Source of the DNA: CAZVIK01 sp964627045
GTDB lineage: Bacteria; Acidobacteriota; Terriglobia; Bryobacterales; Bryobacteraceae
NCBI GenBank assembly: GCA_964627045.1
Contig: CAZVIK010000227.1
Coordinates: forward strand, 1-6,129
Direction of reading: 5' to 3'
Length of the DNA stretch: 6,129 bases
In this document: positions 1 through 6,129 of the stretch, piece by piece
Layout of the letters: every line of letters starts with the position of its first letter
Position numbering within the stretch: position 1 is the stretch's first letter
Notes under the pieces: model-generated
Database searches by the model: none
What the model saw: only the letters and a program-made list of their open reading frames with translations
What the model was told of the DNA's origin: nothing
Position numbers and translations under genes: made by a program

Positions 1-493
1 ATTCAACTGTTTGATGCTTTTGCTGTCGGAGTGGTCGGTTTTGTGCGTCCTGGTGTGGGTTTTGTTTACCTTGATTCTCTTCTCGATGTAGTGGTCGTAG
101 TTGTTGTATTGGTTGGTGAAGCAAGGGAAAGAATACCCCCAGCAGGAGGCCCACAACCGCCGCCTCGGCCAGCAATCGCCGCAGTGAGTGGATTCGCCGC
201 CGGCGCCAGAACACCAACGCGCACCCCAGACTCCCCGCCAGGAGGCCGAAAGAGCCGTAGGACACAGCCGTGATAGGGCACAAAAGAACGGCGGTCTTGC
301 TAAGCTCCCACGGGTCCGGCAGCAGGCTGCGGCTCGAAACTTGGCTATTCCCCAACTCGTACTCCGTCCCGGCGCCGCTCGCCAGCGCGATCATGAAGGC
401 TGACATCGCAGTCACCAACAGGGCGTTGAGCAAACCTGCGTTCAGAAACAACGTGAACTTTCGCGCGGGGGCACCGCTCCGTTGTGCTTCCAT
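1..493 (-). CDS. Partial three-helix membrane protein, unknown function, with an apparent +1 frameshift; 3' end outside the window
   Basis: Reading leftward from an ATG at 493-491, a protein opens with the sequence MEAQRSGAPARKF and three hydrophobic stretches at about residues 13-40, 68-96 and 107-125, with an RRRR cluster at 97-100 between helices two and three. G/C at third codon positions is high in this frame down to about position 125. From there to the edge this frame becomes poor (roughly a quarter of codons end in G/C). The neighbouring frame instead has roughly 80% G/C-ending codons and reads as a hydrophilic tail beginning FTNQYNNYDHYIEKRIK. One extra base around 121-131 (in the TTTCCC/TTGC run) would explain this. 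No good Shine-Dalgarno lies before the ATG; a GTG at 508-506 is another possible start. The gene is divergent from the lipoprotein gene at 605. No family is recognised. A real gene is likely; whether it is intact or a pseudogene cannot be decided here. Confidence 0.6.
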   Translation of the reverse strand, partial: MEAQRSGAPARKFTLFLNAGLLNALLVTAMSAFMIALASGAGTEYELGNSQVSSRSLLPDPWELSKTAVLLCPITAVSYGSFGLLAGSLGCALVFWRRRRIHSLRRLLAEAAVVGLLLGVFFPLLHQPIQQLRPLHREENQGKQNPHQDAQNRPLRQQKHQTVE

Positions 494-604
494 ACCGGGT
501 TGTGACACCGACGAGCGTAGCAGGGTTCCGGTTGCCGGGCAATGACGGCGGCTCAACCTGGATCTGTGGAACTCTCTCGGCTGTTTCGGTGTCACTACTC
601 AGGA

Positions 605-1666
605 ATGGGCTCGAACGTGCCCGTGGGCGCCGGGCTGATCGCCGCGCTTCTCCTCGCAGCCAGTTGCCACTCCCCATCCTGGACCATCCGCCCCGTGATT
701 CATGACTCCGACCACGACCGATACCAGGCCATGAAGTCGGCGCCCGTCGTCGTGATCGCGGAAGTCACCAGCTACAAGCTGATAAGCGGGTTCCGGCAGG
801 TGGCAAGGCCGCCTAACCCTTTGGTCCGCGCGGGGAGCAAGGTTCCTTTGCGTCTGGCGCAGATTTCGGCCAACGTCCTGCTTCCGCTGCGGGGCCACAC
901 CGGCGGCCCCATCGAGTTCTACTCCTGGGTATGGGCTTCGGGCATGCACGGAGGAGGAAGGCTCTTCAACTACCAGCCCGGCTACATTCACGTCCTGTTT
1001 CTGCGCTGGGAGGGCGGCTATCTGCACACCGTCGGCGACTACCCCGCCCACGACCTACGCGTCGATCGCAGTTGGCTGCCGGCGATGATCTCCCGCTTAC
1101 AGTCCTCGCAAGACGGCACGGGCCCATTCGAACGACTCGTGACGGTTCTCCTCGATGTGCCAGCCGAAGAGGTAAACACAATCGCCTTGGGCGGCGAGCC
1201 TCTCGATTTTCCAGTCCTGATCGAACTGACCAGTCCGTTCTTCGTCGCCAGCCACCTGGATTCCATGTGCCGTAATTTTGGTAACCGGTTCGGGCGATTC
1301 GCCGCCTGCACATTAACGGCACAAACGTTTTACGGCCGCTGCAAGGCCTATCACTTAGCACTCCAGGCCGATACGGCCGGAGTGGAGGCGGACGCTGTGT
1401 TTGGCTCCTTTGCCCGGTGCGTAGGCGGGGAGAATGACACGATCGGCTGGCTTCGCATGTACGATTGGCCTTACTACAGCTCCGATCCCAGCAAGCCTGC
1501 CACAGCCGGACAGAAACGGTTGGCCATGCGCCTGTACGCCTCCGCGATGGACCTCCGGGTGCGTGAGGCCGCCTGCCAAGCGGCCGCTTCGATGCCGGAG
1601 GCCCGCGACATTCCCGAGTGCGCCACGCCCGGTGAATCGCAGGACCAAACGCGTCAACCTCGTTAG
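605..1666 (+). CDS. Predicted lipoprotein of unknown function, about 353 residues
   Basis: The open frame extends upstream to an ATG at 542. The start at 605 is preferred because it puts a hydrophobic signal directly at the N-terminus (GAGLIAALLLAAS) followed by Cys21, a plausible lipobox (L-A-A-S-C) for lipidation and membrane anchoring. AGGA at 601-604 touches this ATG, too close for a good ribosome site; starts at 542 or GTG 566 remain possible, the latter adding arginines to a signal that otherwise lacks positive charge. The mature part has an N-terminal region of alternating hydrophobic strands (APVVVIAEVTSYKL, YIHVLFLRWEGGYLHTVGDY) that looks like a beta-rich domain. A C-terminal part has several cysteines (in MCRNFG, FAACTL, YGRCKA, FARCVG and again near the end), mostly alpha-helical in appearance. 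I do not recognise the family. It lies left of the tRNA scar, so it is probably accessory cargo; the divergent membrane gene may share its control region (494-604). Confidence 0.72.
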   Translation: MGSNVPVGAGLIAALLLAASCHSPSWTIRPVIHDSDHDRYQAMKSAPVVVIAEVTSYKLISGFRQVARPPNPLVRAGSKVPLRLAQISANVLLPLRGHTGGPIEFYSWVWASGMHGGGRLFNYQPGYIHVLFLRWEGGYLHTVGDYPAHDLRVDRSWLPAMISRLQSSQDGTGPFERLVTVLLDVPAEEVNTIALGGEPLDFPVLIELTSPFFVASHLDSMCRNFGNRFGRFAACTLTAQTFYGRCKAYHLALQADTAGVEADAVFGSFARCVGGENDTIGWLRMYDWPYYSSDPSKPATAGQKRLAMRLYASAMDLRVREAACQAAASMPEARDIPECATPGESQDQTRQPR

Positions 1667-1695
1667 GCAGTGTCCGGATCACCCAAGGAAGGTGG

Positions 1696-1739
1696 TGGCT
1701 CCATTTTGGCTCCATTAAGAGGAGCCTGGAGCCAAGATG
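1696..1739. repeat. Nested direct and inverted repeats forming a strong hairpin
   Basis: The ten-base unit TGGCTCCATT occurs twice in direct orientation (1696-1705 and 1707-1716, period 11). The inverse core GGAGCC also occurs twice (1721-1726 and 1728-1733). The longest pairing is 1702-1714 with 1727-1739: 13 pairs including one G-T, around a 12-base loop. A competing hairpin pairs GGCTCC 1708-1713 with GGAGCC 1721-1726. It begins 30 bases after the lipoprotein stop, so it could terminate that transcript, but no T run follows. Its position about 80 bases inside the tRNA scar also suits a recombinase or accessory-protein binding array at an element end. Structure is seen; role is inferred. 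Confidence 0.6.
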
Positions 1740-1816
1740 TGGAAACTGGGTGACTTGCTGTCGCCAGGATTTCGCGCCGTAAACGCCAAATTCTGTATTT
1801 TCAATCTACGGTCGAT

Positions 1817-1861
<45 letters not shown>

Positions 1862-1875
1862 TAACACCGTCAACA

Positions 1876-1914
1876 TCTGTCCGTTAGGCGCAATCCATCC
1901 GTCAGGCGAAATCC
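1876..1914. repeat. Imperfect tandem repeat, 18-base period, two copies
   Basis: Two 21-base units overlap by three bases (1876-1896 and 1894-1914) and match at 17 of 21 positions, sharing the core TCCGTYAGGCG at 1880-1890 and 1898-1908. They sit 15 bases to the right of the tRNA scar. The spacing is close to two helical turns, which would suit a protein-binding pair, but two imperfect copies could also be a simple duplication. No function is assigned. Confidence 0.45.
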
Positions 1915-1936
1915 CGCGACACTGCGTGACTCCATT

Positions 1937-1951
1937 CGTCCCGATGGGACG
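1937..1951. repeat. Short perfect inverted repeat (6-bp arms, 3-base loop)
   Basis: CGTCCC at 1937-1942 and GGGACG at 1946-1951 are perfect inverted arms around GAT. There is no T run on either side, so it is a weak terminator candidate; it could equally be chance or an operator-like site. It may close a leftward transcript if the - strand frame ending at 1954 is real. Confidence 0.3.
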
Positions 1952-2322
1952 CGTCAGTCGGTGACTCGTGGGAAAAGACCATACCGTCCGATCGAGCGGT
2001 TCTTCGTGAAGCCAGGGAACGCGATGCTCTCTTTGAGGTCGTCTGGTGGTTCCTCGTCTTCGAGGATGATGACTTGTGCCGGCGCGACGGCGGTGATGGG
2101 TGCGCCGGGTGACGCTCGCGAAGCGTTCGCCGCAAGCGTGATTGCCGGCGCCGGGAGCGGGACGGTGCCGAACAAAGTCATTCTCAAGCCAACCCTTGCC
2201 GGGCACCGAGGAAGTGACGCCTATTCAGCGATTCCGCTGCCGCAAGGACTTTCACGTGGCGTAGTCAATGCCGAGCCGTTTTGGGGCGGGTAGACGGTCA
2301 CGCGGTCAGGGCAGAGGCTGTG

Positions 2323-2331
2323 TGCTATCGT
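2323..2331 (+). promoter_or_regulatory. Possible extended -10 promoter element for the kinase operon
   Basis: TGCTATCGT fits the extended -10 form TG-N-TATNNT (hexamer TATCGT, four of six to the sigma-70 consensus). It lies 26 bases before the kinase ATG at 2358. The expected -35 position (2303-2308) matches poorly, which extended -10 promoters can tolerate. The gap promoter candidate at 5079 has the same form. Confidence 0.3.
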
Positions 2332-2357
2332 TTTCCTCTGGTTTCTCGAGAACAACA

Positions 2358-3368
2358 ATGAAGATCATCTCAAAGGCCCCTTGCCGCGTCGATCTGGCCG
2401 GCGGCACACTCGACATCTGGCCGCTGTACCTGTTCCATCCGGGCGCGGTTACCGTGAACTTTGCCGTGGACGTGTACGCGAGTTGCACGATCGAGCCACG
2501 CAGGGACGGGCGAATCCTGCTGCGAAGCGAGGATCTTGCGACCGAGCGGGCCTTTTCGTCGCTGGATGCCTTGCGACGGCGTGGCGGCCGCGGGTTGCCG
2601 CTGGCGGCGAAGTTGCTCGATTTCTACGCTCCGGCACGCGGGCTGAGGCTGGCCACCCACTCGGAGTCCCCAGCCGGCGCGGGTCTGGCTGGATCGTCGA
2701 CGCTGCTTGTCGCGGTGGCGGGCGCGCTGGAGCGATGGCTGGGAACGCGGCGCCCGAAAACGCAGCTTCGCCAGTTGGTGCAGAACATCGAGGCCCGGGT
2801 CATCGGCGTTCCCACCGGCTGCCAGGACTACTACCCGGCGCTATACGGAGGCGTCAACGCCGTCGAGATGGGCCCCGACGGAATCCGGCGGCGAAAGTTG
2901 GACGTGAAGGCGGCGGAGTTGAATGAACGTCTTGTGCTGGCCTACACGGGCGCTCCGCGCGCCAGCGGCATCAACAACTGGGAAGTCATGAAGGCGCATA
3001 TCGACGGGGTGCGCCGGGTGCACGAGAACTTCGATCGCATCGCCGCCATCGCCCGCTCGATGGCCGACGCCGTGGAACGTGCCGATTGGAATGAGGCCGG
3101 CAGGCTGCTCCGTGAAGAATGGACGCACCGGCGGCGCAACTCGCCGGGGATCAGTACGCCGCTGATCGACCATTTGGTCGCCGTGGCGCGGAGGGCGGGA
3201 GCGCTCGGTGCGAAGGCCTGCGGAGCGGGCGGAGGGGGTTGCCTGGTGTTTCTGGTCGAACCAGGCTCGCGCCGGCGCGTGGAACGGGCGGTTCAGGACG
3301 CCGGAGTTCGAGTAATCCCCGCGCGCGTGGCGCGGAGAGGGCTGCGCGTCTCGGGCGTGACACAATAG
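2358..3368 (+). CDS. GHMP-family sugar kinase, D-glycero-D-manno-heptose-7-phosphate kinase (HddA)-like
   Basis: A 336-residue cytoplasmic kinase with the three GHMP signatures in order. The N-terminal substrate strand is KAPCRVDLAGGTLDI (6-20), where related sugar kinases have an R-I-S-F-x-GGGTD-like motif. The glycine/serine ATP-phosphate loop is SPAGAGLAGSSTL (104-116). The C-terminal motif is KACGAGGGGCLVFL (286-299). D157 in GCQDYYPALYGG corresponds to the GxQDxYxxxxGG segment of HddA-type enzymes and is the likely catalytic aspartate. Length and order fit that subgroup, which phosphorylates C1 of a sugar 7-phosphate for nucleotide-heptose synthesis; fucose- or arabinose-type sugar kinases are alternatives, and no nucleotide-sugar gene is visible nearby to settle it. 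The frame extends upstream to 2268, but the ATG at 2358 is chosen because the family's first strand begins right after it (MKIISKAP); the ribosome site (GAGAA at 2347-2351) is weak. The stop overlaps the next gene's start. Kinase fold: very sure; substrate: not. Confidence 0.88.
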   Translation: MKIISKAPCRVDLAGGTLDIWPLYLFHPGAVTVNFAVDVYASCTIEPRRDGRILLRSEDLATERAFSSLDALRRRGGRGLPLAAKLLDFYAPARGLRLATHSESPAGAGLAGSSTLLVAVAGALERWLGTRRPKTQLRQLVQNIEARVIGVPTGCQDYYPALYGGVNAVEMGPDGIRRRKLDVKAAELNERLVLAYTGAPRASGINNWEVMKAHIDGVRRVHENFDRIAAIARSMADAVERADWNEAGRLLREEWTHRRRNSPGISTPLIDHLVAVARRAGALGAKACGAGGGGCLVFLVEPGSRRRVERAVQDAGVRVIPARVARRGLRVSGVTQ

Positions 3369-4231
3369 TGTCTGTGACTTCCAAGGAGAAGATCACCAAG
3401 CTGGTGGGCCTCGCCCTGCGGGTGGGAGTATACATCTTCTTGGCCGGGGCAGGGCTCACCTTGTTCGGCTGGTCGTTGAGCCCGCTTGGTAGTCCTCTGG
3501 TGGTGTCCGCTCTGGGCGGGTTTCTGGCCGCGGCCTTGGCCAACGAACTGGCCATGCGGTTCTTCGAACGCGGGAACCTGGTAGGGATCGGCCTGGGGTG
3601 GGGACGCGAATCGACGCGCAACCTGCTGGTCGGGTTGGCGGGCGGAGGGGGCGCGGCGGCGCTGATCCTCGGCGTACCGGTGCTCACCGGTTTGGCGAGG
3701 TTTCAGGCGGTCCCCGGCGCGGAGCCGCACTTTCGGACGTTCATCTTCGTGATGGTCATCCTGCTGTTTGGCGCCATCGGCGAGGAGATGCTGTTTCGCG
3801 GCTACGCTTTCCAGTGCCTTGTGGGACAGGCCGGCGCTTATGCGACAATCCTGCCGGTGGGCGTGCTGTTCGGATTGATGCACGCCTCCAATCCTTCCGC
3901 CACGAATCTGAGCTTGATCAATACGAGCCTTTGGGGCGTACTGCTCGGTTACGCTTTCGTGCGAAGCGGCGATCTGTGGCTGGCCATCGGGCTGCACCTG
4001 GGCTGGAATTGGATGCTGCCCATCTTCGGCGTCAATCTGAGCGGGTTTACAATGGACCTAACGGGCTACGCACTGGACTGGAAGATTGGGCCGGTTTGGA
4101 GCGGCGGTGCTTATGGCCCTGAGGGGGGCATACTGACCACGGGCGTTGTGATCCTCTTGTTCTTTTACTTGTGGAAAGCCCCTGTTTTGCCGCAAGAAGC
4201 GTGGCTGCTGCGGAGTCCGAAGGAGGGCTAG
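3368..4231 (+). CDS. CPBP (Rce1/CAAX-like) intramembrane metalloprotease
   Basis: A 287-residue integral membrane protein with several hydrophobic segments (about 11-35, 43-62, 86-110, 124-138, 157-171, 183-199, 204-221 and 255-269). The conserved core of the CPBP family (Pfam PF02517) is present in order: E139-E140-x3-R144 (GEEMLFRGY), FxxxH with H172 (FGLMHASNP), and HxxxN with H210 and N214 (LHLGWNW). These glutamate and histidine residues form the active site of this family of glutamate-type intramembrane proteases. Bacterial members include bacteriocin-immunity and processing proteins; the substrate here is unknown. GTG at 3368 is chosen because it overlaps the kinase stop as TAGTG, suggesting translational coupling; GTG 3374 is an alternative two codons later. 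The long in-frame extension upstream to 3119 lies inside the kinase gene and is a shadow. Confidence 0.9.
   Translation: MSVTSKEKITKLVGLALRVGVYIFLAGAGLTLFGWSLSPLGSPLVVSALGGFLAAALANELAMRFFERGNLVGIGLGWGRESTRNLLVGLAGGGGAAALILGVPVLTGLARFQAVPGAEPHFRTFIFVMVILLFGAIGEEMLFRGYAFQCLVGQAGAYATILPVGVLFGLMHASNPSATNLSLINTSLWGVLLGYAFVRSGDLWLAIGLHLGWNWMLPIFGVNLSGFTMDLTGYALDWKIGPVWSGGAYGPEGGILTTGVVILLFFYLWKAPVLPQEAWLLRSPKEG
4221..4226 (+). promoter_or_regulatory. Strong Shine-Dalgarno AGGAGG deciding the GTG start at 4232
   Basis: AGGAGG sits five bases before GTG 4232, inside the last codons of the protease gene. It is the best ribosome-binding site in the window and supports a GTG start placed immediately after the protease stop (TAG 4229-4231). 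Confidence 0.75.
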
Positions 4232-5038
4232 GTGCACCGTCTGGCGTGCTGGTTGGTCTTGGCCACCGTGACGGGCCTCGCCGCGCCCCAGGCGCCTCAG
4301 CGCAAACTGACCAAGCAGCAGAGGATTGAGTTGATACGCGGGCTGATGGCCGAGTTCGCCACTGCGGCCATCCCGATTCCCCGGTCGAAAAGGCCGCTCG
4401 TCGTGCAAAGCGACGGCGGATTCGACAAGCGGCAGTGGGACAGCGCCGGCCGGGAGTACGGTCCCGCGGCGCGCGCCGGTGACGCCGTGCAGATCACCAA
4501 GCTCGATATCAAGGACGACCGCCTTACGATCGAACTGAACCACGGCTCCAAAGGTGGCGCCAAGTGGTACGAGCGAATCGAATTGGGAACCGGCACGCGC
4601 ACGACGCCGATCGGAGGGGCCGAGGCCATGGGTAGGCCCGCTCCCGGCGGTACCAGCATCGCGCTGGTGCTGCCGTCCGAGACTGCGAAACTGACGTCGG
4701 GGGAGGTTAAGGAGATGCTGGCTCCTGTGCTGAAGTTCAAGCGCGGCGATCCACAGCAGTCCTACATCGACACGTTGCCGGAGCCGATCAAGCAGGCGAT
4801 TCGCGATAAAAAAGCGATCGAAGGTATGAATCGAGACCAGGTGGTTCTGGCGATGGGGAAGCCCGAACGGAAAGTCCGTGAGACCGTGGACGGTGAGGAA
4901 GTCGAGGATTGGGTCTACGGGCGGCCGCCCGGACGGATCACCTTCGTCACCTTTCAGGGCGAGACGGTGCTGCGGGTCAAGGAGTCCTACGCCGGGCTGG
5001 GGGGAGCGATGGCCGACCCGCTGCCCGACCCCCGGTGA
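4232..5038 (+). CDS. Exported protein with a BamE/SmpA-like C-terminal domain
   Basis: A 268-residue protein. The N-terminus (MHRLACWLVLATVTGLAAPQ) is a Sec-type signal peptide with probable cleavage near residue 18; C6 is in the wrong place for a lipobox. Residues 24-170 form an unrecognised, probably strand-rich domain. Residues 196-252 resemble the SmpA/OmlA/BamE fold: a G-M-x3-Q-V-x3-MGKP start (GMNRDQVVLAMGKP), then EDWVYG, then FVTFQGETVLRVKESY, which is the helix-helix-strand-strand layout of that family. In proteobacteria BamE is a small lipoprotein that supports outer-membrane protein assembly; here the fold is attached to a larger exported protein, so the same role should not be assumed. 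The start follows the protease stop directly, behind a strong ribosome site, so it belongs to the kinase-protease transcript. The C-terminus is proline-rich (DPLPDPR). Confidence 0.82.
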   Translation: MHRLACWLVLATVTGLAAPQAPQRKLTKQQRIELIRGLMAEFATAAIPIPRSKRPLVVQSDGGFDKRQWDSAGREYGPAARAGDAVQITKLDIKDDRLTIELNHGSKGGAKWYERIELGTGTRTTPIGGAEAMGRPAPGGTSIALVLPSETAKLTSGEVKEMLAPVLKFKRGDPQQSYIDTLPEPIKQAIRDKKAIEGMNRDQVVLAMGKPERKVRETVDGEEVEDWVYGRPPGRITFVTFQGETVLRVKESYAGLGGAMADPLPDPR

Positions 5039-5078
5039 GTTTTCGCGCGCCCAGATTTCCACCCTTGGTGGCCGTCTC

Positions 5079-5087
5079 TGATAAGAT
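5079..5087 (+). promoter_or_regulatory. Likely extended -10 promoter of gap
   Basis: TGATAAGAT fits TG-N-TANNAT, with hexamer TAAGAT at 5082-5087. It lies in the only sizeable gap (5039-5136) between the operon and gap and 49 bases before the gap ATG. No good -35 lies 17 bases upstream. It gives gap its own transcript, as expected for a highly expressed glycolytic gene. Confidence 0.4.
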
Positions 5088-5136
5088 TGAGGTTTAGCGG
5101 TCCCATCCCCACACAGAAAGTAGGAGATTCCTCAGT

Positions 5137-6129
5137 ATGGCAATCAAGGTAGCGATCAACGGCTTCGGCCGCATCGGGCGAAATGTCATCCGGGCGGCGG
5201 CGGGTAACCCCAACGTGGAGTTCGTCGCGGTCAACGACCTGACCGACACCAAGACACTGGCGCACTTGCTGAAGTACGACAGCGTTCTGGGGCAGTTCGA
5301 GCAGCCGGTGAAGGCGGAAGCCGACAGCATCACCGTCGGCGGCAAGTCGATCAAGGTTTTCGCCGAGAAGGATCCCGCTTTGCTCGATTGGAGCAGCCTG
5401 GGCGCGCAGGTCGTCATCGAATCGACCGGCAAGTTCACGGACGCCAAGGCCGCTGCGGCGCACCTGAAGGGCAGCGTGAAGAAGGTCATCATCTCGGCGC
5501 CCGCCAAGAACGAGGACCTCACCGTCGTGCTGGGCGTCAACGAAGACAAGTACGATCCGGCCAAGCACAACGTCATTTCGAACGCCTCGTGCACCACGAA
5601 TTGCCTGGCGCCGGTGGTCAAGGTGGTTCACCAGAAATTCGGGCTGGTCAAGGGTTCAATGACCACCATTCACAGCTATACCAACGACCAGAAGACGCTG
5701 GACTTCCCCCACAAAGACCTGCGCCGCGCCCGCGCCGCCGCCATCAACATGATCCCGACGACCACCGGCGCCGCCAAGGCCATCGGCCTGGTCATGCCCG
5801 AGTTGAAGGGCAAGTTGGACGGCTACTCCATGCGCGTTCCCACGCCGAACGTGTCGGTGGTGGACCTGGTTGCGGTGCTGGCGAACAACGCCACCGCCGA
5901 GGAAGTCAACGCGGCGCTGAAGGCCGCCAGCGAAGGCGCGCTGAAGGGCATTCTGGGATACACCGAAGATCCGGTGGTCTCCTCCGACATGCTGCACAAC
6001 CCGAACAGCTCGATCGTCGACGCGCAGATGACCAAGGTCCTCGACGGGAACCTGCTGAAGATTGTCGCCTGGTACGACAACGAATGGGGCTACTCGGTCC
6101 GTCTGGTCGACCTGGTCGAATTCGTGGCG
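5137..6129 (+). CDS. gap: Glyceraldehyde-3-phosphate dehydrogenase (NAD-type), missing only its last few codons
   Basis: The enzyme oxidises glyceraldehyde 3-phosphate to 1,3-bisphosphoglycerate in glycolysis, and the reverse in gluconeogenesis. 331 codons are present against about 332-338 in the family, so the gene runs off the right edge just before its stop. The N-terminal Rossmann motif is INGFGRIGR (8-16). The catalytic Cys152 lies in SNASCTTNC and its partner His179 in TIHSYTNDQ. The S-loop segment LDFPHKDLRRARAA follows at about 188, and the C-terminal WYDNEWGYS is intact. Asp34 in VNDLTD, after the second strand, together with the proline in the S-loop, points to NAD rather than NADP. 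The start ATG has AGGAG at 5122-5126, ten bases upstream. Codon use is strongly G/C-ending. In many bacteria pgk and tpiA follow gap; that part lies outside the window. Confidence 0.97.
   Translation, partial: MAIKVAINGFGRIGRNVIRAAAGNPNVEFVAVNDLTDTKTLAHLLKYDSVLGQFEQPVKAEADSITVGGKSIKVFAEKDPALLDWSSLGAQVVIESTGKFTDAKAAAAHLKGSVKKVIISAPAKNEDLTVVLGVNEDKYDPAKHNVISNASCTTNCLAPVVKVVHQKFGLVKGSMTTIHSYTNDQKTLDFPHKDLRRARAAAINMIPTTTGAAKAIGLVMPELKGKLDGYSMRVPTPNVSVVDLVAVLANNATAEEVNAALKAASEGALKGILGYTEDPVVSSDMLHNPNSSIVDAQMTKVLDGNLLKIVAWYDNEWGYSVRLVDLVEFVA

Larger units (their letters stand above)
1862..2320. other. Stretch without a convincing gene, just right of the tRNA scar
   Basis: No open frame here has a recognisable domain, a good ribosome site and unambiguous codon bias. 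Two candidates overlap. A + frame runs from GTG 1961 to 2293 (110 residues). A - frame runs from TTG 2187 (or ATG 2181) to 1954, about 77 residues, ending in an acidic stretch (VIILEDEEPPDD) and RSIGRYGLFPRVTD. Their third codon positions are the same bases, so the elevated third-position G/C supports neither over the other. The - frame stays open upstream only to a TAG at 2223-2221. A decayed gene is possible. The stretch also contains the tandem repeat at 1876-1914 and the hairpin at 1937-1951, listed separately. Confidence 0.45.

Noticed and set aside
345..677. 110-residue - strand frame overlapping both left-hand genes
   Set aside because: Arginine- and proline-rich low-complexity translation with no hydrophobic or domain pattern; it is a shadow of the membrane and lipoprotein genes.
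966..1715. 249-residue - strand frame opposite the lipoprotein gene
   Set aside because: Composition typical of antisense GC-rich coding DNA (many R, P, S and G); the + strand protein has a signal peptide and natural composition.
3119..3367. N-terminal extension of the protease inside the kinase gene
   Set aside because: The extension is arginine- and glycine-rich antisense-like sequence overlapping confirmed kinase residues including its GAGGGGC motif; the membrane protein begins naturally at GTG 3368.
4058..5062. 334-residue - strand frame opposite the BamE-like gene
   Set aside because: Long only because GC-rich coding DNA has few antisense stops; the + strand frame has the strong ribosome site, signal peptide and recognisable domain.

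Overview
The window reads like a GC-rich (by eye about 60% or more) bacterial chromosome. Frequent GTG starts, strong G/C at third codon positions, and poorly characterised exported proteins next to a classical glyceraldehyde-3-phosphate dehydrogenase suggest an Acidobacteriota genome, perhaps Bryobacterales/Solibacter-like. That placement is an inference from protein flavour, with no marker gene to confirm it. The window splits into two parts around position 1861.

Left part (1-1861), probably accessory. A three-helix membrane protein gene runs leftward off the edge (493 to 1). Its reading frame appears to be broken by one base near 121-131. Divergent from it is a gene for a predicted lipoprotein of unknown function (605-1666). 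Next come a nested set of direct and inverted repeats (1696-1739) and then, at 1817-1861, a 45-base copy of the 3' half of a tRNA-Gly(CCC): anticodon loop, T arm, 3' acceptor strand and encoded CCA, but no 5' half. This is the footprint expected where an element integrates into the 3' end of a tRNA gene. From its orientation, the element lies to the left of 1861, with the intact tRNA-Gly and the integrase beyond the left edge, and the original chromosome resumes to the right.

Junction (1862-2320). About 460 bases with no convincing gene. They hold an imperfect tandem repeat, a short perfect hairpin, and overlapping open frames on both strands whose third codon positions coincide, so codon bias cannot choose between them.

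Right part (2321-6129), chromosomal backbone. A compact three-gene run on the + strand starts behind a possible extended -10 promoter: a GHMP-family sugar kinase resembling heptose-7-phosphate kinase (2358-3368), a CPBP/CAAX-like intramembrane protease (3368-4231, start overlapping the previous stop by one base), and an exported protein with a BamE/SmpA-like C-terminal domain (4232-5038, start directly after the previous stop behind a strong Shine-Dalgarno). The last two genes are envelope proteins and the kinase could feed cell-surface sugar synthesis, so an envelope-related operon is plausible but unproven. After a 98-base gap with its own likely promoter comes gap (5137 to the edge), the glycolytic GAPDH, complete except for the last few codons.
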